DNA of 64,000 nt from positions 1-64,000 of the forward strand of contig JBIPOE010000010.1 in the NCBI GenBank assembly GCA_044379485.1. Reading direction: 5' to 3'. Shown here piece by piece: positions 45,006 to 53,867 of this stretch (its first letter is position 1; the number at the start of each line of letters is the position of its first letter). Source of the DNA: CAMDMI01 sp044379485. Lineage in GTDB: Bacteria > Bacteroidota > Bacteroidia > Cytophagales > Flexibacteraceae. Made by a program: the position numbers and the translations under genes. Under the pieces are notes generated by a model, which worked only from the letters and a program-made list of their open reading frames with translations, was not told the origin of the DNA and did no database searches.

Positions 45006-46430
45006 TTAATTTAGTACCTCTCCCAAAAGAGTACCACCTGTGCAGCTGGTCACCAAAACATTTACATATTGTCCCTTTTGCAGATTGCCTCTGTCAAAAA
45101 TCACCACAGCATTTTGATCGTTTCGGCCAAAAAGTTGTTCCTGAGATCGCTTACTGGTTCCTTCCACCAAAACTCTTTGAACTTTTCCTACATGGTTTAG
45201 ATTTCTTTTTAACGCACTCTCCCTGTGTACTTTAATTATTTCTGCAAGGCGCCTTTGTTTGGTTTCTTCCGAAATATCGTCCTTCAGCTTTTTTGCAGCT
45301 GGTGTATTTGGCCTTTCCGAATATGAAAAAAGGTATCCATAATCATAATCAACTTCACGGATCAAATCTACACTTTCCTGATGCTCTTCCTCGGTTTCGC
45401 TACAAAATCCAACAATCATATCTGTTGAAATTCCGCAATCTTTTCCCAGGATTTCATGAATTGCTTTCACTCTACCCATGTACCATTCCCTGTTGTAAGT
45501 CCGATTCATTAATTTGAGAATCCGATCGTTACCACTTTGAGCTGGCAGGTGGATATAATTGCAAATGTTGTCGTAATTTTTCATTGTATACAACACTTCA
45601 TCTGTAATATCTTTTGGATGAGAAGTTGAAAATCTGATTCTCAGATCTGGATCAACAAGGGCCACCATTTCCAAAAGTTGAGCAAAATTTACAACTTCAG
45701 ATCCTTCTTTTGATGACCATTTATAGCTATCCACATTTTGTCCAAGAAGGGTAACCTCCCTATAACCTTTAGAAAACAAATCCTTTGCCTCCGCAACTAC
45801 ACTTTCCGCATCTCTGCTTCGTTCTCTTCCTCTTGTATATGGCACCACACAAAACGAGCACATATTGTCACAACCCCGCATAATGGAAATGAAAGCAGTA
45901 ACGCCATTACTGTTCAATCGCATAGGCGTTATATCTCCATATGTTTCTTCTTTTGAAAGAAAAACATTGACTGCTTTATCACCTTCGTCCACATTCCCTA
46001 TCAAGTTTGGAAGATCCCGGTATGCATCTGGACCAACCACCATATCTACCATTTTTTCTTCCTCCAAAAGCTTTGTTTTTAACCGCTCAGCCATGCAACC
46101 CAAAACACCAATAACCAAATCTGGTTTTCGGTTTTTCATGCCTCTAAGATGATTTAATCGGTGGCGAATTTTTTGCTCTGCATTTTCGCGTATTGCACAG
46201 GTATTGAGAAATATGAGGTCTGCTTTTTCTGCTGAATTTGTAGTATCAAAGCCATTTTCAGCCATGATGCTTGCCACGATTTCACTATCAGAAAAATTCA
46301 TTGCACATCCATAACTTTCTATATAAAGCTTTCTGCTTTTTCCAGTGTTGGTTTCTGGTGTTGTAATGGGTGCCTGGTCGGCAGCTGGTGCCTGTTGGAG
46401 AACATCCAGATCGGCAACGAGTTGAGACAT
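45006..46430 (-). CDS. miaB: tRNA-2-methylthio-N6-dimethylallyladenosine synthase
   Basis: A 474-aa radical-SAM methylthiotransferase that adds a methylthio group to i6A37 of tRNA. The N-terminal UPF0004 domain has Cys42 (YGCAMNFSDSE), Cys78 and Cys112 for the auxiliary 4Fe-4S cluster. The radical-SAM cluster uses Cys187, Cys191 and Cys194 in RGCDNMCSFCVVPYTRGRERSR. The TLLGQNVDSY block and a C-terminal TRAM domain (GKVQRVLVEG) follow. It is the first gene of the leftward operon that continues to secG. Confidence 0.97.
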   Translation of the reverse strand: MSQLVADLDVLQQAPAADQAPITTPETNTGKSRKLYIESYGCAMNFSDSEIVASIMAENGFDTTNSAEKADLIFLNTCAIRENAEQKIRHRLNHLRGMKNRKPDLVIGVLGCMAERLKTKLLEEEKMVDMVVGPDAYRDLPNLIGNVDEGDKAVNVFLSKEETYGDITPMRLNSNGVTAFISIMRGCDNMCSFCVVPYTRGRERSRDAESVVAEAKDLFSKGYREVTLLGQNVDSYKWSSKEGSEVVNFAQLLEMVALVDPDLRIRFSTSHPKDITDEVLYTMKNYDNICNYIHLPAQSGNDRILKLMNRTYNREWYMGRVKAIHEILGKDCGISTDMIVGFCSETEEEHQESVDLIREVDYDYGYLFSYSERPNTPAAKKLKDDISEETKQRRLAEIIKVHRESALKRNLNHVGKVQRVLVEGTSKRSQEQLFGRNDQNAVVIFDRGNLQKGQYVNVLVTSCTGGTLLGEVLN

Positions 46431-46453
46431 AGAAAATTAATATTTATAAGCTG

Positions 46454-46461
46454 CAAAGATA
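46454..46461 (-). promoter_or_regulatory. candidate -7 box of the miaB operon
   Basis: On the - strand TATCTTTG matches TAnnTTTG and lies 23 bases before the miaB ATG at 46430. No well-spaced TTTG -33 was found. The 215-base interval 46431-46645 also holds the control region of the divergent cdd gene. Confidence 0.4.
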
Positions 46462-46645
46462 GAAACTAAATGACAAAGTGGCAGTTTATTTCAAAATTTT
46501 GAGAGCCCAAATCCAAATTTTTATTTTGAATATAATTGTCAAACTCCCGAAGCTAAAAGCCAAAAGCTTGATTGCTTGTGAGTCAATACTTTGTAAGATC
46601 AAAATCAATTTGTTTCTTTGACCCCCTTAGGGGCAAAAAAAGCCT

Positions 46646-47128
46646 ATGAATGAAAAAGAAATTAAGATTCAATACACCAGATTTGAATCAGAATCAGATT
46701 TTAAAAAAAGCACTTTTCAACTTTTTGAGGAGGCAAAAAAAGCACTCAATACTGCCTATTCACCATATTCCAATTTTCAGGTGGGTGCTGCACTCAGACT
46801 TTCCAATGGGGAAATAATAAGGGGTTCCAATCAGGAAAACGCAGCCTATCCCTCTGGCCTTTGTGCAGAAAGAACCGCCATTTTTTATGCAGGTTCACAA
46901 TTTCCGGGTGAAATTATTGAGGAAATTTTTGTCCTGGCCAGGAAAACCGGCGATGAAAAAATTGTTCCTGCTTGCCCATGTGGAGCTTGTCGTCAGGTCT
47001 TACTGGAGTATGAAACCAAACAAAATAAGCCAATGGCCATATCTTTTAAAATAGAGAAAGATGGGTTTATTCAGTTACATTCTGTATCTGATTTGTTGCC
47101 ATTTAAGTTTGATGCATCTTCACTTTAA
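46646..47128 (+). CDS. cdd: cytidine deaminase
   Basis: A 160-aa homotetramer-type cytidine deaminase that converts cytidine/deoxycytidine to uridine/deoxyuridine in pyrimidine salvage. Zinc ligands C73, C112 and C115 and catalytic E75 are visible in GLCAERTAIF and ACPCGACRQVLLEY. The substrate-binding SPYSNFQVGAAL block (39-50) is present. An extra roughly 20-residue N-terminal segment precedes the core. It lies 40 bases before a histidine kinase gene on the same strand. Confidence 0.95.
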   Translation: MNEKEIKIQYTRFESESDFKKSTFQLFEEAKKALNTAYSPYSNFQVGAALRLSNGEIIRGSNQENAAYPSGLCAERTAIFYAGSQFPGEIIEEIFVLARKTGDEKIVPACPCGACRQVLLEYETKQNKPMAISFKIEKDGFIQLHSVSDLLPFKFDASSL

Positions 47129-47168
47129 TCTAAATTAAAATTAACCCTAAATTCAGCATTAAAACTGA

Positions 47169-48350
47169 ATGGATATTTATAACAATCGCTCAACTTTCAA
47201 ATTTGTGATTATGCTGCTCGCCCTTTTGATAGGCGGGCTTTCGGTTTTGTACACCAACAACCTGGTGAAGAAGCTTGCAGAAAGGGAGCAAAAGTTGATT
47301 GACCTTGCTGCAAAGGGATATAAAGAAATAGCCACTTCAGAATTTTCAGAAAGTCAGGGGTTTTTATTTAAAGAGATTATTGAGGCCAATACTTTTGTTC
47401 CGGTTATTTTAACAGATGGCGAAAGCAATTATATCAGCCATAGAAACTTTGATACGCCAAAGGGAATGAGTCCTGAAAGGGAAGCTGCTTATTTCAAATC
47501 GCAAATTGAGGAAATGAGGCAGCAATATCCGCCTATTACCATTGAAATTATGGGCTTGAAGCAGTATATTTATTACCGCAACTCACCTTTAATCATACAG
47601 TTACGCTACTATCCTTATATTCAGCTTGCGGTAATTTCACTTTTTATTCTCATGGGCTATTTGGCTTTTAGTTTAAGTAAAAATGCCGAACAAAATCGTG
47701 TTTGGGTGGGCCTGGCCAAAGAAACAGCACACCAATTGGGAACGCCTATTTCGAGTTTAATAGCCTGGGCTGAATATTTAAAAACCAAACCTGAGCTTGA
47801 AGAAGAAGGCATCGTTGAAGAAATGGATAAGGATATCCAACGACTTCAAATGATTACTGCCCGATTTAGCAGCATTGGATCTGAGCAAAAACTGCATCTT
47901 GAAAATTTAAAGGAAATTGTAGATACCGCTATTTCTTATTTAAGAAGTCGAATCGGACAAAGGGTTGAAATTGTAATTGAAACGGATCCTCCGGAACTAA
48001 ATGAAATACTTGCTTTTATCAATCGTCCTTTATTTGAATGGGTGATTGAAAACATTTCTAAAAATGCAGTAGATGCTATGGGCGGTATTGGAAAACTTAC
48101 CATCCGAATGACTGAACTTTTGGAAGGAAATGTGGTTCTGGATATAATTGACACAGGAAAAGGTATCCCCAAAAATCAATTTAAAAAAGTATTTGAACCA
48201 GGCTTTACAACCAAAAAACGTGGCTGGGGACTTGGCTTGACCCTTGCCAGAAGAATTATTGAACAATACCACAAAGGAAAAATCTTTGTAAAATCTTCCG
48301 ACCCAGGAAAAAATACAACTTTTAGGATATTGCTTAGGAATAGATTGTGA
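47169..48350 (+). CDS. membrane sensor histidine kinase
   Basis: A 393-aa kinase with two membrane segments (about 13-31 and 150-168) flanking a roughly 120-residue periplasmic sensor region. No HAMP or PAS domain is visible. The phosphoacceptor is His188 in AKETAHQLGTPISS, an unusual H-box in which HQLGTP replaces HELRTP. The ATPase boxes are N (ENISKNAVDAMGG), G1 (IDTGKGIP), F and G2 (KKRGWGLGLTLARRII). No response-regulator gene is adjacent. It is encoded just after cdd. Signal and partner are unknown. Confidence 0.9.
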   Translation: MDIYNNRSTFKFVIMLLALLIGGLSVLYTNNLVKKLAEREQKLIDLAAKGYKEIATSEFSESQGFLFKEIIEANTFVPVILTDGESNYISHRNFDTPKGMSPEREAAYFKSQIEEMRQQYPPITIEIMGLKQYIYYRNSPLIIQLRYYPYIQLAVISLFILMGYLAFSLSKNAEQNRVWVGLAKETAHQLGTPISSLIAWAEYLKTKPELEEEGIVEEMDKDIQRLQMITARFSSIGSEQKLHLENLKEIVDTAISYLRSRIGQRVEIVIETDPPELNEILAFINRPLFEWVIENISKNAVDAMGGIGKLTIRMTELLEGNVVLDIIDTGKGIPKNQFKKVFEPGFTTKKRGWGLGLTLARRIIEQYHKGKIFVKSSDPGKNTTFRILLRNRL

Positions 48351-48467
48351 CGGCTATTCTTAGATCATTAACAGGCTCAAAGAATAAGATACTTTCTTGA
48401 AGCCTAGAAACTATTTTAGATATTCATAAACTTAAAATCAGCCTGAATTTTAAACTAAAATCACCTA

Positions 48468-49310
48468 TTATTTCTCAGGAACTCCAATATATCTTTTTAG
48501 CCAGTGGATTAGGTTAATTTTATCAATATTTCCATAAAATTGGCGAATAAACGCTTCAACATCACTATGTATAATACTGGGAGGAACTTTATTCCGATTG
48601 TGAATATCCACCATAATCTTAATTTCTTGTTTCATTTTTTCCTGGTCAGGAAAAATCACATTAAACAATCCTATTTTTTGCAACTCGCTTCTGTTGTAAT
48701 ACCAAAGAGTATAGTCACTTACATCCTCCCGTAAAATTGCTTTTTTATCAACTTTGAAAATAGAATTTTGTCGTAAAATCAATGTATCTCTTTTAAACTC
48801 CAATTTTTTATCAACCGGCTCCTGTTTACCCTGGTTTTTCCACAAAAAACTGAAGTAAAAAAATTGTGCACCATTTTGCGCATATGTCTTAGGGTTAATT
48901 CTAATTCTAGCCACAGAATCTAAAAAAATAAATGGTGCTTTACAAAAATAATCCTGCAAATCATCGATTGAATTTAAGGTTAAATTTTTCCATTCAATTC
49001 TAGTTTTGCCTATCATTTTTGCCTCATCATATTTAAGGCGAGCGCCTCTTTTTTCTTTACTGTTTTTTAAAATGAACCGCTTGCCATCAGATCGGATAAG
49101 GCCTACCATATCAGATTCTCCTTTAAATGTTACCTCATCATCCGTGGTGATTATGTCTCCGGTTTGATACTCCCTTCCCATATTTTTACTGGAAACAGAT
49201 CCTTTCATCGTAAGCACATAATATGTAAAATTTTGAGCTGACGCATTATAAATAAATACGTTAAAAACTAAAAATAAACTAAAAATTCTTCGGGTTAACA
49301 TCTTTTGCAT
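48468..49310 (-). CDS. exported protein of unknown function
   Basis: A 280-aa protein from the ATG at 49310. An upstream in-frame start at 49361 would hide the signal peptide, which runs to about NASAQ. The N-terminal third is beta-rich (YYVLTMKGSVSSKNMGREYQTGD; VGLIRSDGKRFIL), reminiscent of a FecR-like or SH3-like sandwich. The rest is mixed alpha/beta with many lysines. No catalytic motif is seen. The preceding leftward gene encodes an exported TPR protein 123 bases away, so the two may be functionally linked, but this is guesswork. Confidence 0.6.
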   Translation of the reverse strand: MQKMLTRRIFSLFLVFNVFIYNASAQNFTYYVLTMKGSVSSKNMGREYQTGDIITTDDEVTFKGESDMVGLIRSDGKRFILKNSKEKRGARLKYDEAKMIGKTRIEWKNLTLNSIDDLQDYFCKAPFIFLDSVARIRINPKTYAQNGAQFFYFSFLWKNQGKQEPVDKKLEFKRDTLILRQNSIFKVDKKAILREDVSDYTLWYYNRSELQKIGLFNVIFPDQEKMKQEIKIMVDIHNRNKVPPSIIHSDVEAFIRQFYGNIDKINLIHWLKRYIGVPEK

Positions 49311-49433
49311 TGTAATTGTTTTGTCGTTATTCATCATTCTGAATTGTGTGCAAATAATCATTTTATTTTTTAAAATAAATGGAAAAAAATTAAAATTTAA
49401 CAGAAAGGCTAAAGGATAAAGTCTTGATAGTGA

Positions 49434-50588
49434 TTAATTTGACTCCTCAACCTTATAAACTTTTGGAAATTTGGTTTTGATGCCCAGCCATTCTTGTTGT
49501 ATTTCTACATTATGGGGAGATAAATCAACTGTGGTGGCAAGTAAATTATACGCTTGTTGAGCCAGTTCCTGAGCATCCATTTTATCCGCATTTGCGGCCT
49601 TTCTCATCAGGTAAGCTGCGTAAGTTTTGTTAATTTCAACCTCGTTTGGATCGGATTTGTATAATGCTTTGAAAAATGAATCAGCCTTTTTGAAATCACC
49701 CTTTTTTTCATAAATCAAAGCGGTGGTTAATGCCACTTCTACATTCTCCGAACGAAGATTTGTAAAATTTTTCATGAGTTCCTGGGCTTTTTTCAATCGA
49801 TCGGTTTCTAAATATATCCTGGATAGTTGGCAGGCAATTTTTGGATCATTTGGATTTAACTCATTTCCTAAAATTAAGGTTTTCGTTGCATCCTCCACTT
49901 TTGCGGTTTCCAGCTGCAGATTAGCCAGTTCGAGAAAAACCACTGGAACATTCCAGCCCAACTTAACCAAAATCTGATATTCCTTTTCCGCCTCGGCCAC
50001 CTTTTTGGCCATTCTCATTGAAACAGCTTTATAAAATCTGATCCATTTCCAATCCAAATCTTCCTCTTTCCAATAGGAATCAACAGTTCCCTGACAGTTA
50101 CCTGTTTCTTTATAGTATTCAAGGCACAAGGCAAAAAGTTCAATTGCTTTAAATGCATCTGGTTCAGATTTGTAGTTTCGGGCCGTCTCCATGGAAGCCA
50201 ATGCTATATTGCTTAAATCTATGGTATTTAAGGCGAGAGCACTTTGAATTACCGGTAAGTATTCTCCACTTTTATCAAGTTTTAAGGCTTGTTTTAAAAT
50301 TCTGGAGGTTTCAAGTTGGAAATCCAAATGCTGATATTTCTCTTTGAGTTCTGATTCATCCATTACAGCAGCAAATGCATTGGAAAGAGTTATCCAATTT
50401 TTTGCTATTTTTCCAGTCGAATCTGAATCACAAATTTGTCTGGCCAAAATATAAGAAGAATCCAATTGTGCTCTATATCTTTCTAAATCAGGAATTTGTA
50501 TCTGAGCTTTGGATTCAAAGTTAAATACCGATGAAAGAATTGAAAGTATAATTACTCGCATTTCAAATAAAGAAAACCTTTTCTGCAT
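49434..50588 (-). CDS. exported tetratricopeptide-repeat protein
   Basis: A 384-aa protein with a signal peptide (ends near SKAQ at about residue 29). The C-terminal two-thirds has at least four TPR-like helical pairs, such as FLELANLQLETAKVEDATKTLILGNELNPNDPKIACQLSRIY read across two repeats, then LKKAQELMKNF and DFKKADSFFKALYKSDP. TPRs mediate protein binding, so a periplasmic or outer-membrane scaffold role is likely. The last helices are rich in Ala/Gln. It is divergent from truA across 52 bases. Confidence 0.75.
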   Translation of the reverse strand: MQKRFSLFEMRVIILSILSSVFNFESKAQIQIPDLERYRAQLDSSYILARQICDSDSTGKIAKNWITLSNAFAAVMDESELKEKYQHLDFQLETSRILKQALKLDKSGEYLPVIQSALALNTIDLSNIALASMETARNYKSEPDAFKAIELFALCLEYYKETGNCQGTVDSYWKEEDLDWKWIRFYKAVSMRMAKKVAEAEKEYQILVKLGWNVPVVFLELANLQLETAKVEDATKTLILGNELNPNDPKIACQLSRIYLETDRLKKAQELMKNFTNLRSENVEVALTTALIYEKKGDFKKADSFFKALYKSDPNEVEINKTYAAYLMRKAANADKMDAQELAQQAYNLLATTVDLSPHNVEIQQEWLGIKTKFPKVYKVEESN

Positions 50589-50640
50589 ATGTATATTTTC
50601 ATGTTTTGAGGATTATCAAATAAAAATTGATATTGATTAA

Positions 50641-51387
50641 GTGGGAAGGTTTTTTATAGAAATATCTTACAATGGTGCCAATTACAGCGGTTGGCAAACT
50701 CAGGAGAATGCAAGCTCCGTTCAGGAGACTCTTCAAAAAGTTGCCATAAAGGTCTTAAAACAGGAAATTGAAATAGTTGGAAGTAGCAGGACAGATGCAG
50801 GGGTTCACGCATTGTATCAGGTGGCCCAACTGGATTTTGAACCAACCGATTCTTTGGCCCAGATTATATTCAAACTCAACATGGCCCTTCCAAATGACAT
50901 TTCAGTTTTGGATGTATATAAGGTCAAACACGATACAAATGCCCGCTTCGAAGCCATTTCCAGGTCATACAGATATGTGATTTCCAGAAAAAAAGATCCC
51001 TTTTGGCTTGGGCGATCTTTATACTCTTATGGAACTTTAGATATGGATGCAATGAATCAATGTACTGAAATAATTAAAAATACAACTGATTTTCAATCTT
51101 TTAGTAAGGTAAAAACCAAAGTCAACAATTTTAACTGTACCATTATTGAGGCAAAATGGAGCGCAAAGGATCATTTTTTATTTTTTGAGATAACAGCCAA
51201 TCGATTTTTACGAGGCATGGTTCGTGGTTTAGTTGGTACAATGCTTGAGGTGGGAAAAGGCAAAATTTCTGTTTCAGATTTCAGGAAGATTCTGGAATCT
51301 AAGGACAGAAAAAAAGCCGGAGAAAACGCTCCGGCTTGTGGTTTATATCTTGTTAAGGTTGACTATCCTGTTGATATTCGACTTTAA
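50641..51387 (+). CDS. truA: tRNA pseudouridine(38-40) synthase TruA
   Basis: A 248-aa pseudouridine synthase. Catalytic Asp52 is in VGSSRTDAGVHA. The N-terminal FIEISYNGANYSGWQ strand and the C-terminal FFEITANRFLRGMVRGLVGTMLEVG block are diagnostic. It modifies tRNA positions 38-40. The start codon is GTG at 50641, since no upstream ATG fits. Its TAA is immediately followed by the stop codon of the convergent small gene. Confidence 0.95.
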   Translation: MGRFFIEISYNGANYSGWQTQENASSVQETLQKVAIKVLKQEIEIVGSSRTDAGVHALYQVAQLDFEPTDSLAQIIFKLNMALPNDISVLDVYKVKHDTNARFEAISRSYRYVISRKKDPFWLGRSLYSYGTLDMDAMNQCTEIIKNTTDFQSFSKVKTKVNNFNCTIIEAKWSAKDHFLFFEITANRFLRGMVRGLVGTMLEVGKGKISVSDFRKILESKDRKKAGENAPACGLYLVKVDYPVDIRL

Positions 51388-51594
51388 CTATTCAGACCTT
51401 TTCAAATACACTTTTTGAATCAATCCTATACTTCCTGCAATGACGACTGGAAAAAGCATGGGTTTATTTCCTTTTACATTGGCTGACTCCTTTTCTTCCA
51501 TTTTGGCCTGACTAACCTTTTTCCTGGACTCAAAACCTTGAGAACAGGAAAATGAAAAAGCTACAATCAAAAAACCTAAAACTGATTTAAACAT
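51388..51594 (-). CDS. tiny putative lipoprotein
   Basis: A 68-aa product. A hydrophobic signal with a lipobox-like FSFSC (Cys17) is followed by a Lys/Glu-rich helix and a short hydrophobic C-terminus (PMLFPVVIAGSIGLIQ). No homology is recognised. The stop codon directly abuts the truA stop on the opposite strand. Upstream, a near-consensus -7 with a three-base spacer occurs near 51625. It could be a genuine small envelope protein, since the lipobox and intact frame support it. Confidence 0.5.
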   Translation of the reverse strand: MFKSVLGFLIVAFSFSCSQGFESRKKVSQAKMEEKESANVKGNKPMLFPVVIAGSIGLIQKVYLKRSE

Positions 51595-51650
51595 GGTTCT
51601 AAAATCTAAAAATTTCGAAGTGCATCAAACTTTATTTTAAAGAAATTAGC

Positions 51651-53240
51651 TTACTTTTTTACAAGAGTGGTTTGAAAAACATTTTGATCGGTAGAAACCA
51701 AAACCTTAAAAATTCCGGACGGGAATCTTTCTAAATTCAATTCGGCCTCCTGATCGGTTAATTCTTTTGACACAACCTGAATTCCATTTGCCTGATAGAC
51801 CTTGATTGTCCTTTTTTCTGAATCTGGAAATTTCACTTTAAATACCCCTGTTCCTGGATTGGGATAAAACAAAATATCACTGGATTTTACTCTTTCCTCA
51901 ACTGAGGTGTATGTGCAAATGGTTTGTAGAACTTCGTTGTTGTCTCCAAAGCTCATATCAACTTCTTCAACAGTTCCCCCATCGAAAACGGTATCCAATT
52001 CAATGTTTGTACTTGGCCTGTTTACCGTTGTCTGGGTATAAACTGTTCCATTGCAAATTTGAGTTAAATCATCTGGATCAACTTCAATTGAAATTCCCGC
52101 CCCATACGTATTTCCATACATGTAGCTTAATCCAACAGCATACGCTTTTCCGTTGGACAAGGCTATTCCAGTTAATTCTGTTGAATTGGTGTCATTGAGG
52201 TCAAATTCAATTGATTGTTGGAAAACCCCAGCAGATGAAACTCTACCTATTGCACCATTTTTTCTAGATTGATCTGAAGTGGTTTTTAAAATAAAACCGG
52301 CATACAAAACATCACCACCCTGTAAAACATCGATATCCCAAATCCTTTGAGCTCTGGCATTTGAAAATGATTTTGACCAAACCGGAGTTAATACTGGAGA
52401 CACTTTTCCCAAAATATTTTGATTTGCTGCACCCGAAGAGGAAACGCCAGCCCAATAAATACTTCCGTCTGTGTCCCTTTCCCAATCGTAAATTATTTGT
52501 AAATTACTCATTCTCAATCTACTTGAACTCATAATTTCTCCATCCACAGGATTAATTTTTACAAAAAGAGGATCAAATAATTGAGCACCAGGAATATTAT
52601 CCCAGGCATATCCACAAACCACAACTTCAGTTGAAGAATTTTCAAATGCTTTATATAAATAACTAGACTGTGATCCAAATCTAAAAACCTTTTGCCAAAC
52701 AAGATCTCCTGTAGGTGAGAATTTTGCGCCCAAGGCCATCACAGTTAATCCACTGAAGGAATCGGTTCTGCCAAATGCCAAAAGCTCACCATTGGAAAGT
52801 TCAGAAATGCCAAAACCTTCCTCAAATGCTGAACCTCCAAATTTCTTAGCCCATTGAGGCACTCCTAAACTATCTGTTTTAATTATAAGCATATCGCCAT
52901 CATCCCCTGAAATATTAGTATCATCGGTATATCCGATTATGGCAAATCCCCCATCCCGAAGCCTAACAAAGTTATTAATTGCATCTAAGCCTGAGCCCCC
53001 AAAATATTTTTGCCAAATAATGGTTCCATCCACATCTACCTTAGTTAAGGTAGCATCCGCACTTGCTTCAGATGTTTCAATGGAACCCAAATGTACACGT
53101 GCTCCACCTGGAAGGCTAAGTACTTTAACAATAGATCTCCTGGTTGTATCTCCAGGCCCGTTTTTATAAACTTTAATACTTTGGGCGCCTGACGAGAAAC
53201 AAAAAATGCTGAAAAGGAAAAATGCAAAAAAATGTTTCAT
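51651..53240 (-). CDS. secreted beta-propeller-like protein with T9SS type A sorting domain
   Basis: A 529-aa protein. The signal peptide ends at FSSGAQ. The body repeats strands of the form DGTIIWQKYFGGSGLDAINNF, DSLGVPQWAKKFGGSAFEEGF and TGDLVWQKVF, each a Trp-containing blade strand followed by GG, which is the pattern of PQQ-like or kelch-type Bacteroidota propellers. The C-terminal 77 residues form a type A sorting domain (FYPNPGTGVFKV; FPSGIFKVLVST). It lies 12 bases after hslV in the same orientation, probably by chance. Confidence 0.85.
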   Translation of the reverse strand: MKHFFAFFLFSIFCFSSGAQSIKVYKNGPGDTTRRSIVKVLSLPGGARVHLGSIETSEASADATLTKVDVDGTIIWQKYFGGSGLDAINNFVRLRDGGFAIIGYTDDTNISGDDGDMLIIKTDSLGVPQWAKKFGGSAFEEGFGISELSNGELLAFGRTDSFSGLTVMALGAKFSPTGDLVWQKVFRFGSQSSYLYKAFENSSTEVVVCGYAWDNIPGAQLFDPLFVKINPVDGEIMSSSRLRMSNLQIIYDWERDTDGSIYWAGVSSSGAANQNILGKVSPVLTPVWSKSFSNARAQRIWDIDVLQGGDVLYAGFILKTTSDQSRKNGAIGRVSSAGVFQQSIEFDLNDTNSTELTGIALSNGKAYAVGLSYMYGNTYGAGISIEVDPDDLTQICNGTVYTQTTVNRPSTNIELDTVFDGGTVEEVDMSFGDNNEVLQTICTYTSVEERVKSSDILFYPNPGTGVFKVKFPDSEKRTIKVYQANGIQVVSKELTDQEAELNLERFPSGIFKVLVSTDQNVFQTTLVKK

Positions 53241-53252
53241 TTTATGGATTGT

Positions 53253-53831
53253 TTATATGGTTTCTATCATAAAGTTATGATTGGTGTAAATACAAGTATC
53301 TGCCGCAATGGTCAAGCTTTCCCTTACCATTTCTTCTGCAGTTAAATGTGGTGCATGTCGTTTCAAAGCATAAGCGGCAGATTGGGCATAAAGACTTCCA
53401 GACCCAATTGAAGCTATTCCACTATCTGGCTCCAGCACATCTCCGGTTCCCGAAATAATAAGCAGCTCAGATTTATCTGCACAAATCAACATAGCTTCCA
53501 GCTTTCTTAAAAAACGATCGGTTCGCCAATCCTTGGCCAATTCAATTGCTGCTCGTTTTAACTGTCCCCTGAATTGATCCAGTTTTTGATCAAATCTTTC
53601 AATTAATGCAAAAGCATCCGCGGTACTTCCCGCAAAACCTGCTAAAACCAAATCATTGTGCAATCGTCTGATTTTCTTAACATTACTTTTGGCAATTGTA
53701 TTATTCATTGTGGCCTGGCCATCTGCACCAATGCAAATCTGACCGTTGTGCATTATTCCAATTACAGTTGTGGCGTGGATAATAGGCATGCTTGTATTCA
53801 TAAGCGGCAATTTGGGACTTTGTCCCGACAT
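53253..53831 (-). CDS. hslV: ATP-dependent protease proteolytic subunit HslV
   Basis: A 192-aa threonine peptidase subunit that stacks as a double ring with the HslU unfoldase. The catalytic Thr is the first of the TTV pair in HATTVIGIMHNG (residue 21). The GADGQATM block and VKKIRRLHNDLVLAGFAGSTADAF helix match the family, and IASIGSGSLYAQSAAYAL is the conserved late region. Other in-frame ATGs at residues 11 and 15 (53801, 53789) would give the short propeptide usual in HslV and are more likely starts. hslU is not in the window. Confidence 0.92.
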   Translation of the reverse strand: MSGQSPKLPLMNTSMPIIHATTVIGIMHNGQICIGADGQATMNNTIAKSNVKKIRRLHNDLVLAGFAGSTADAFALIERFDQKLDQFRGQLKRAAIELAKDWRTDRFLRKLEAMLICADKSELLIISGTGDVLEPDSGIASIGSGSLYAQSAAYALKRHAPHLTAEEMVRESLTIAADTCIYTNHNFMIETI

Positions 53832-53867
53832 AAAAATATAATAAAATGATAAATGGCGATAAAAAAA

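Noticed and set aside
46600..46640. CCCC-TTA-GGGG mini-hairpin before cdd.
   Set aside because: The stem is only four to five bases, with no T-run and no second feature to support regulation.
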